A stretch of 6,180 nt of DNA from Chlorobiota bacterium (lineage in GTDB: Bacteria > Bacteroidota > Bacteroidia > Bacteroidales > F082). Position 1 is the stretch's first letter; the number at the start of each line of letters is the position of its first letter. Below, piece after piece: positions 1 through 4,547 of this stretch. Made by a program: the position numbers and the translations under genes. Where the stretch lies: contig JAUXBM010000115.1 of NCBI GenBank assembly GCA_030619415.1, positions 1 through 6,180 on the forward strand, in the 5' to 3' direction. Under the pieces are notes generated by a model. It searched no databases and was not told the origin of the DNA. It saw only the letters and a program-made list of their open reading frames with translations.

Positions 1-442
1 AAATATTTGCTTTTTTATCGATCAGCGCAGCTCCAAAAATACCAATGGCTTTTGAATCCTCGGCATCTTTTGCGGCAACGCTCTGCGCTTCTATCAAGGC
101 ATTTTCGGGCGAAATTAGTCCTGCCTTGTAAACACGGTCTACTGCATAAAATAAGTTTTCTGCAGTCGGGCGGGTATGTTCGATGTCAGCCCTTGCCTCA
201 CGAATTGAAATGGCCTTTGTTTTGGTTTTTGACATCAGGAAGGCTTGCGCCATTGCGTATCCTGCCGCGGCACCAATTGCTCCAGCTCCGCGAACAACCA
301 TATCGGTGATAGCCATGCAGGTGTCCCAGTATGTTTTGCATTCGTGAATTTTAAATTCGAACGGAAGCAAATTTTGCTCGATCATGCAAACTGTTGTGCC
401 TTCAATCCATACTGTTTGATACGATTTATCTCCTACGCGCAT
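1..442 (-). CDS. mtnA: S-methyl-5-thioribose-1-phosphate isomerase (MtnA-like), 3'-truncated by window edge
   Basis: Reading from the ATG at 442 gives 147 open codons that leave the window at base 1. The family enzyme isomerises methylthioribose-1-phosphate to the ribulose-1-phosphate in the methionine salvage pathway, in the cytoplasm; paralogues act on related pentose phosphates such as 5-deoxyribose-1-phosphate. Visible family blocks are IEQNLLP (residues 21-27), the phosphate-binding-type loop RGAGAIG (51-57, where the family normally has RGAPAIG) and TRPTAENLF (90-98). The window ends just where the catalytic-cysteine block (usually ILTHCN) should begin, so the active-site Cys and Asp cannot be checked. 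The start matches the usual family N-terminus, and there is no Shine-Dalgarno. It lies downstream of the M20 gene on the same strand, 194 bp away across a repeat-filled gap. The fold is sure; substrate specificity is inferred. Confidence 0.87.
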   Translation of the reverse strand, partial: MRVGDKSYQTVWIEGTTVCMIEQNLLPFEFKIHECKTYWDTCMAITDMVVRGAGAIGAAAGYAMAQAFLMSKTKTKAISIREARADIEHTRPTAENLFYAVDRVYKAGLISPENALIEAQSVAAKDAEDSKAIGIFGAALIDKKANI

Positions 443-450
443 CTTTTCTA

Positions 451-540
451 GTCATTAGTCATTGGTGATTGGTCATTTGCTTTGCGTCATTTGGCCTGTG
501 GCCGTCATTGATTGTCATTGGTGACTGGTCATTTGTCATG
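451..540. repeat. GTCATT-rich degenerate intergenic repeat
   Basis: Seven exact copies of GTCATT begin at 451, 458, 472, 486, 504, 514 and 528, followed by a one-mismatch GTCATG at 535. Spacing is irregular (7-18 bp), with linkers such as GGTGATTG and GGTGACTG also repeated. On the minus strand, the direction of both flanking genes, it reads AATGAC. Embedded is a small GGCC-TGT-GGCC hairpin (493-503). It fills the gap between the M20 and mtnA genes and has no coding potential of its own. From memory, such low-complexity arrays recur between genes in Bacteroidota; their function is unknown. Confidence 0.75.
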
Positions 541-590
541 GTGACTGCCAACCCGTCTCCTCTGGAATCCGGGCAGTCTGCCGACTGTTG

Positions 591-625
591 ACTTCCGGCT
601 TCCGACTCCCGGCTTCTGGCTTCCG
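591..625. repeat. Five-unit 7-bp tandem repeat (RCTTCCG)
   Basis: Five consecutive 7-bp units follow the consensus RCTTCCG: ACTTCCG, GCTTCCG, ACTCCCG, GCTTCTG and GCTTCCG, then a partial ACTA to 629. The array begins to decay only a few bases past the M20 stop codon (complement of 637-639), so on the minus strand it is the first thing transcribed after that gene. It is much more GC-rich than its surroundings. Together with the GTCATT stretch it makes up nearly all of the 194-bp gap. Function unknown. Confidence 0.75.
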
Positions 626-636
626 ACTATTCATAT

Positions 637-1833
637 TTACAAATTCGTTTTCAATTGTCTCAACGCAATCCATGTCATCAAACCGGCACCGATTTCAATA
701 CTTTTTTCATCCACGCTAAATGTAGATGTGTGTAAATTAGAAATAATTCCTTTTTCCTTGTTGGCTGTTCCAAGCCGATAGAAACAGGCAGGCATCAATT
801 GCGAATATCTCGCAAAATCTTCAGCAGTCATCCTGGGTTCCAGTTCAACAACATTTTTTTCTCCCAGGTATTCGACGGCGGCTTTATGTGCCTGCGAAGT
901 AAGTAATTCATCATTGGTTAAAAAAGGATAACCTTTTGCAATCTCCACATCACATTCGCATCCGAAAGCTTTTGCCGTGTGCTGGGCTGTTTCAACGATT
1001 AATTGATGTGCTTTTTGTCGCCATGCTTCATTAAAAGTCCTGAAAGTGCCATGAACACTCACTTTTTCGGGAAGTACATTCATTGCACCATTGGTGACTA
1101 TTTTTCCGAAAGAAAGCACGGTGGGAATAAGTGGGCTGGATGTCCGGCTGACGATTCGTTGCAGAGCAACCAGGATATGTGCAGTCGCCAGAACCGTATC
1201 ATCAACACGGTCGGGCATGGCAGCATGACCACCTCTTCCTTTTACATATAAATTGATTTCATCGTTGGAAGCCATGTATTTGCCACTTCTGAAACCAACT
1301 TTTCCTACCTCTAAATCAGGAAAAACATGTTGGCCAAATATTTCGGTTGGTTCCGGGTTTTGGAGTGCCCCTGCTTCGATCATTTGAATAGCACCTCCGG
1401 GGATGGTTTCCTCAGCATGCTGAAAAATGAGTTTGATGGTTCCTTCGAATTCGTTTTTAAAACCTGACAATACTTTTGATGATCCTAAAAGGCAAGTCAT
1501 ATGCACGTCATGGCCACAGGCATGCATCACGCCATCTTCCATGGATTTATACGCAACCTGATTTTTCTCAACGATAGGCAATGCATCCATATCTGCCCGC
1601 AAGGCGATCACTTTTTTATCAGGATTTTTGCCTTTTATTAAACCAACAATGCCATGCCCACCTATTTCAGTTTGGTGACTAATTTCCCATTTGGTTAATA
1701 AATCTGAAATATAGCCGGCCGTATTTTTTTCCTGGTAGCTCAGTTCGGGATGGGCATGCAAATGACGCCTGATCTTAATCAATCCATCAATTTCTTTTGC
1801 TACTGTACTTTTTACCTTTTCAAGAGAAACCAT
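637..1833 (-). CDS. M20-family metallopeptidase / N-acyl-amino-acid amidohydrolase
   Basis: A complete 398-residue protein, the usual length for the M20D (amidohydrolase, hippuricase, IAA-amino acid hydrolase-like) group. These cytoplasmic enzymes use two metal ions, usually Mn or Zn, to hydrolyse N-acyl or N-aminoacyl amides. In order: RRHLHAHPELS (residues 22-32), ALRADMDALP (77-86), HACGHD with ligands C106 and H108, FQHAEE with E141/E142 (the family usually has FQPAEE), GQH with H169, the lid/dimerisation-domain GGHAAMP with H203, NVLPEKV (252-258), MTAEDF (335-340) and the final ligand H368 in LHTSTF. All expected metal ligands are present, so it should be active. No signal peptide is seen. 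The start follows a short leader with no Shine-Dalgarno; a candidate promoter box lies 20 nt upstream. The natural substrate cannot be told from sequence. Confidence 0.93.
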   Translation of the reverse strand: MVSLEKVKSTVAKEIDGLIKIRRHLHAHPELSYQEKNTAGYISDLLTKWEISHQTEIGGHGIVGLIKGKNPDKKVIALRADMDALPIVEKNQVAYKSMEDGVMHACGHDVHMTCLLGSSKVLSGFKNEFEGTIKLIFQHAEETIPGGAIQMIEAGALQNPEPTEIFGQHVFPDLEVGKVGFRSGKYMASNDEINLYVKGRGGHAAMPDRVDDTVLATAHILVALQRIVSRTSSPLIPTVLSFGKIVTNGAMNVLPEKVSVHGTFRTFNEAWRQKAHQLIVETAQHTAKAFGCECDVEIAKGYPFLTNDELLTSQAHKAAVEYLGEKNVVELEPRMTAEDFARYSQLMPACFYRLGTANKEKGIISNLHTSTFSVDEKSIEIGAGLMTWIALRQLKTNL

Positions 1834-1852
1834 TCTAAAAACTATTATTTAA

Positions 1853-1860
1853 CAAATCTA
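1853..1860 (-). promoter_or_regulatory. Candidate Bacteroidota -7 box for the M20 gene
   Basis: The minus strand reads TAGATTTG, matching TAnnTTTG, with its end 19 nt before the ATG at 1833. No good TTTG -33 box is found at the expected 19-nt spacing; only a weak TTCG lies nearby. It is half of a divergent promoter region shared with the sulfotransferase gene. Confidence 0.35.
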
Positions 1861-1927
1861 CAATAATAACGCATCGAAGTAAGTAGGCGTATCATGGACA
1901 ACTTTTTTAATAATAATCTTGTCAATA

Positions 1928-1958
1928 TTTGAATACGATTATCAGCTTTGTATTTTTG
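1928..1958 (+). promoter_or_regulatory. Bacteroidota-type promoter of the sulfotransferase gene
   Basis: TTTG at 1928-1931 and TATTTTTG at 1951-1958 are separated by exactly 19 nt, a perfect match to the -33/-7 consensus TTTG-N19-TAnnTTTG recognised by the primary sigma factor of this phylum. The -7 box ends 6 nt before the ATG at 1965, so transcription should start within a few bases of the start codon. It also rules against an upstream TTG (1929) as translation start, because that TTG is part of the -33 box. Confidence 0.75.
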
Positions 1959-1964
1959 CAGTCT

Positions 1965-3065
1965 ATGCGATCACTCTACAGAAATAAATCTTTCGCCTTT
2001 CCTGTCAGCACACTTGTTGGCAGTACCTATGGCAATCTCAAAGAGACCTTGAAAGGGCGGACGATCTCCAAAGGATATAAAAAGAAAAAGTACCTGACCA
2101 AATGGTTTGCCTGGATCCTGGATTGGTTCAGGCTGATAGAGGAGCGGAAGTATGGCAAAGTTATCGAGGATCATAAAATAGAAAAACCGCCCATTTTTAT
2201 AATTGGTTTCTGGCGATCGGGTACAACTATTTTGCATAACCTGATGTGCCAAAACCCTGATTTTGGATTTGTAAATACTTTCCATGCTGTGTTCCCAAAC
2301 CACTGCCTGTTAAATCAGATGTGGCTGAGTAGCATTGCCCAACTATTGCTGCCCGAAAAAAGACCTGGCGATGATGTAAAGTTCGATTTCAAATTCCCCC
2401 AGGAAGAGGAAATTGCCCTTGGTAATATTCAGCCGATCAGTTTTTACAATTTCTATTATTTCCCGCAGGATACTGAAGAGTTTATAAAAAAGAGTTTGTT
2501 GTTTGAAGCTGTTTCTGAGGAAGAGATGAAAACATGGAAACAGTCCTATTTAACACTCATTAAAACGGCGCTTATTAATACCAAAGGGAAACAATTTATT
2601 TCGAAGAATCCGCCGAATACTTTTAGGATCAAGCAAATATTAGAAATGTTTCCCGAAGCTAAATTTATTCATATTCAGCGTGATCCTTACGAAACGATCT
2701 CTTCATTCCTTCGGTTTACTGAGGCTGTGCGCGAAGGAATAAAACACCAGGCTTACAATAAAGAAAAGCAGGATGTTGTTCTGGTTAAGTTGTTCAGGCA
2801 AATGCGTGACCAGTACGAGGCTGATAAAAAGAGAATACCTGAAGGCCAGCTTGTTGAAATTGAATTTGAGCATTTTGAGAATCACAAACTCGGGGAAATT
2901 GAAAGGATATTTAAGAAACTTAATCTTTCAGATTTTGATAAAGCCCTTCCGTTGATGGAAAAATATTTAGAAGAAATTGGTGATTACCAGCGGGCCGATT
3001 ATCAGTTTCCCGAAGATTTTATTCGCATGGTTGATGAGGAATTGGGCGTTCCCGATAATAAATAG
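1965..3065 (+). CDS. Sulfotransferase family protein (Sulfotransfer_3-like)
   Basis: A 366-residue protein from the ATG at 1965. The family transfers sulfate from PAPS to a hydroxyl or amine acceptor. The 5'-phosphosulfate-binding loop is PPIFIIGFWRSGTT (residues 75-88). The block SKNPPNTFRI (213-222) resembles the family's KDPPHxxRI catalytic region, and the 3'-phosphate-binding segment is FIHIQRDPYETISSF (234-248, with R239 and S246/S247). The N-terminal 70 residues are basic and have an aromatic-rich stretch (KWFAWILDWF, 46-55) that might touch membrane, but no signal peptide is seen. The open frame extends to a TTG at 1929; ATG 1965 is chosen because a perfect promoter overlaps the extension. 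The acceptor is unknown. Some gut Bacteroides enzymes of this kind sulfate sterols, but no PAPS-synthesis genes or other clues are in the window. Confidence 0.88.
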   Translation: MRSLYRNKSFAFPVSTLVGSTYGNLKETLKGRTISKGYKKKKYLTKWFAWILDWFRLIEERKYGKVIEDHKIEKPPIFIIGFWRSGTTILHNLMCQNPDFGFVNTFHAVFPNHCLLNQMWLSSIAQLLLPEKRPGDDVKFDFKFPQEEEIALGNIQPISFYNFYYFPQDTEEFIKKSLLFEAVSEEEMKTWKQSYLTLIKTALINTKGKQFISKNPPNTFRIKQILEMFPEAKFIHIQRDPYETISSFLRFTEAVREGIKHQAYNKEKQDVVLVKLFRQMRDQYEADKKRIPEGQLVEIEFEHFENHKLGEIERIFKKLNLSDFDKALPLMEKYLEEIGDYQRADYQFPEDFIRMVDEELGVPDNK

Positions 3066-3145
3066 CGCAATAATAATCACCAAGTACCTATTTTCAGTTT
3101 GTTATCTTTCATTGCCATTGATTGATGACGCTACCTAAAAAACAA

Positions 3146-3153
3146 TATTTTTG
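3146..3153 (+). promoter_or_regulatory. Candidate -7 box of rbfA
   Basis: TATTTTTG, identical to the box before the sulfotransferase and also followed by C, ends 4 nt before the rbfA ATG (3158). The upstream partner is weak: an ATTG at 3121-3124 with 21-nt spacing. If used, it would give a practically leaderless rbfA transcript independent of the upstream gene. Confidence 0.5.
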
Positions 3154-3157
3154 CGCC

Positions 3158-3496
3158 ATGGAATCGAAACGTCAACAACGCATTGGTAAGTTACTTCAAA
3201 AAGACCTTGGAGAAATTATTCAGATCGAATTGACTCATGTTACGCGTGGTGCAATGGTAACGGTTACCAAAGTTATTGTCACGCCTGACCTGAAGACAGC
3301 AAAAGCCTATTTGAGCCTTTTTGCCACTCCTGATAAACGGGAATTAATGGATAAAATCAGGAAGCACACAAGCGAGATCAGGGGCAAATTGGGCAACCGG
3401 ATCAGGCATCAACTGAGGGCAGTCCCAAAACTCCAGTTTTACCAGGACGATTCACTGGACTATATCGATAACATCGAGCATCTGCTTGATGATTAA
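3158..3496 (+). CDS. rbfA: 30S ribosome-binding factor RbfA
   Basis: A 112-residue protein, within the normal bacterial range. RbfA binds the immature 30S subunit near the 5' end of 16S rRNA and helps late maturation and cold adaptation. The N-terminus MESKRQQRIGKLLQKDLGEI is the typical RbfA opening, followed by the KH-like core with VTVTKVIVTPDLKTAKAYLSLF (residues 34-55) and the conserved tail helix and strand with IRHQLRAVPKLQFYQDDSLDY (80-100). The open frame continues upstream to TTG 3122 and ATG 3125, but those 12 extra residues do not belong to the family and would cover the -7 box, so ATG 3158 is preferred. It lies 92 bp after the sulfotransferase and 106 bp before the methyltransferase. 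No Shine-Dalgarno is present. Confidence 0.95.
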   Translation: MESKRQQRIGKLLQKDLGEIIQIELTHVTRGAMVTVTKVIVTPDLKTAKAYLSLFATPDKRELMDKIRKHTSEIRGKLGNRIRHQLRAVPKLQFYQDDSLDYIDNIEHLLDD

Positions 3497-3566
3497 ACTT
3501 TAAATTGACCTGAACAATGATTAAATCCCAAACCCAAATTCTTCGCTCCATTTTTTTCAATTTAGA

Positions 3567-3602
3567 AATTAGAGCAATTAGGTCAATTAGAGTAATTAAA
3601 GT
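3567..3602 (+). repeat. Four-unit 9-bp tandem repeat abutting a start codon
   Basis: Four contiguous 9-bp units occupy the 36 bases directly before the methyltransferase ATG: AATTAGAGC, AATTAGGTC, AATTAGAGT and AATTAAAGT. A decayed fifth unit (AATTTAGA) lies just upstream at 3559-3566. Since 9 is a multiple of 3, each unit places a TAG or TAA in frame with the gene, so translation cannot begin upstream of 3603. The array forms the whole visible ribosome-binding region and contains no Shine-Dalgarno. Confidence 0.8.
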
Positions 3603-4433
3603 ATGAAATACGACCCAATAAAACGAAAACTTGGTGTGATTTTTAACGCATCACCTGCGCTTCGTAAGCTATTTTATAGTTTGCTTGATTTGCTTTTACT
3701 GCGTGCATGGCACATTAGAAAGGCCATAAAATTGTGGGAGAAAAATGTGGATGGCCCGATGAATGTATTGGATGCCGGCTCAGGGTTTGGCCAGTACGTT
3801 TATTATTTGGCCAGGCGACATAAAGACTGGCAGATTAAAGGTGTGGATGTGAAGCAGGAACAGATAGACGATTGTAACCGGTTTTTTAAAAGAATCGGGT
3901 TTAGCAATGCCCAGTTTGAAATTGCTGATCTCACCAAATATGTCGAAAAAGAATCGTACGATTTTATTCTTTGTGTGGATGTGATGGAACACATTAAAGA
4001 AGATGAACTGGTATTGAATAACTATTGTAAATCGTTGAAAAAGGGTGGTATGCTTTTAATTTCAACGCCTTCCGATCAGGGTGGCTCAGATGTTCACCAC
4101 CACGACCATGACGATTATATAAACGATGGTACCCACTCTTTTGTTGATGAACACGTTCGCGATGGCTACGGCGTTGATGAGATAAAAGAAAAAATGAAGA
4201 ATGCCGGGTTCACAAAATCAGAAGTCCATTATCAGTACGGAAAATATGGAAAGTTAGCCTGGAAACTCAGTATGAAATACCCGATCCTGATGCTCAATGC
4301 TTCTTATTTGTTTTTCATCGTACTTCCTTTTTACTATTTATTGACGTTTCCGGTCGCATTGGTTTTGAATTGTCTCGATGTAAAAGTGAAAAATAAAACA
4401 GGCACAGGAATTATCGCCAAAGCCTGGAAATAA
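3603..4433 (+). CDS. Class I SAM-dependent methyltransferase with C-terminal membrane segment
   Basis: A 276-residue protein. SAM-binding motif I is NVLDAGSGFGQYV (residues 54-66), the acidic residue of motif II is in GVDV (D82), ADLTKY (108-113) gives the motif III-type acidic position, YDFILCVDVMEHI (119-131) is the motif IV region, and LKKGGMLLISTP (145-156) closes the Rossmann core. A His/Asp-rich insert, HHHDHDD (165-171), and the block FVDEHVRDGYG (180-190) follow; these could contribute to acceptor or metal binding, but that is inference. Residues about 225-258 (LMLNASYLFFIVLPFYYLLTFPVALVL region) are strongly hydrophobic and long enough for one or two membrane passes, suggesting a membrane-bound enzyme acting on a lipid-like or envelope substrate. 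No promoter of its own is evident, so it may be read from rbfA. The start is fixed by in-frame stops directly upstream. Acceptor unknown. Confidence 0.88.
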   Translation: MKYDPIKRKLGVIFNASPALRKLFYSLLDLLLLRAWHIRKAIKLWEKNVDGPMNVLDAGSGFGQYVYYLARRHKDWQIKGVDVKQEQIDDCNRFFKRIGFSNAQFEIADLTKYVEKESYDFILCVDVMEHIKEDELVLNNYCKSLKKGGMLLISTPSDQGGSDVHHHDHDDYINDGTHSFVDEHVRDGYGVDEIKEKMKNAGFTKSEVHYQYGKYGKLAWKLSMKYPILMLNASYLFFIVLPFYYLLTFPVALVLNCLDVKVKNKTGTGIIAKAWK

Positions 4434-4471
4434 ACCAGACCGTTCACTACAATTTTGTTTGCAGAAAAACC

Positions 4472-4501
4472 ATCTCCGATTGAAAATCAGCATGTGGAGA
4501 T
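4472..4501 (+). terminator. Weak hairpin after the methyltransferase gene, possible terminator
   Basis: ATCTCC (4472-4477) pairs with GGAGAT (4496-4501), enclosing a smaller GATT-GAA-AATC hairpin (4478-4488). Only a short T run (4501-4503, then ATAT) follows, so intrinsic termination would be inefficient. It sits in the 114-bp gap before the permease gene. Confidence 0.25.
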
Positions 4502-4547
4502 TTATATGAAATTTGCCGTTTGAAATTGTGATACTTTAGCAAGCACT

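Noticed and set aside
7..451. Two plus-strand open frames (7-309 and 245-451)
   Set aside because: They lie opposite the mtnA reading frame, have no recognisable motifs and are cysteine/leucine-rich shadow translations.
572..587. GGCAG-T-CTGCC / CAGTC-TGCC-GACTG palindromes as a terminator of the M20 gene
   Set aside because: Stems are 4-5 bp in either folding and no T run follows on the minus strand; they look like part of the repeat block.
451..625. CRISPR array
   Set aside because: Repeat units are only 6-7 bp, irregular or directly adjoining, with no 20-40 bp spacers.
1003..1251. Plus-strand open frame of 82 codons inside the M20 gene
   Set aside because: Antisense to a well-conserved catalytic protein; no family resemblance and no initiation signals.
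1971..2303. Minus-strand open frame of 110 codons inside the sulfotransferase gene
   Set aside because: Antisense to the conserved sulfate-binding loop region; composition explained by the opposite strand.
3103..3110. TATCTTTC as a second promoter box before rbfA
   Set aside because: Last base mismatches the consensus, no TTTG at the expected spacing upstream, and a better box lies at 3146-3153.
3780..3994. Two overlapping minus-strand open frames inside the methyltransferase gene
   Set aside because: Both lie across the SAM-binding core in antisense and resemble nothing known.
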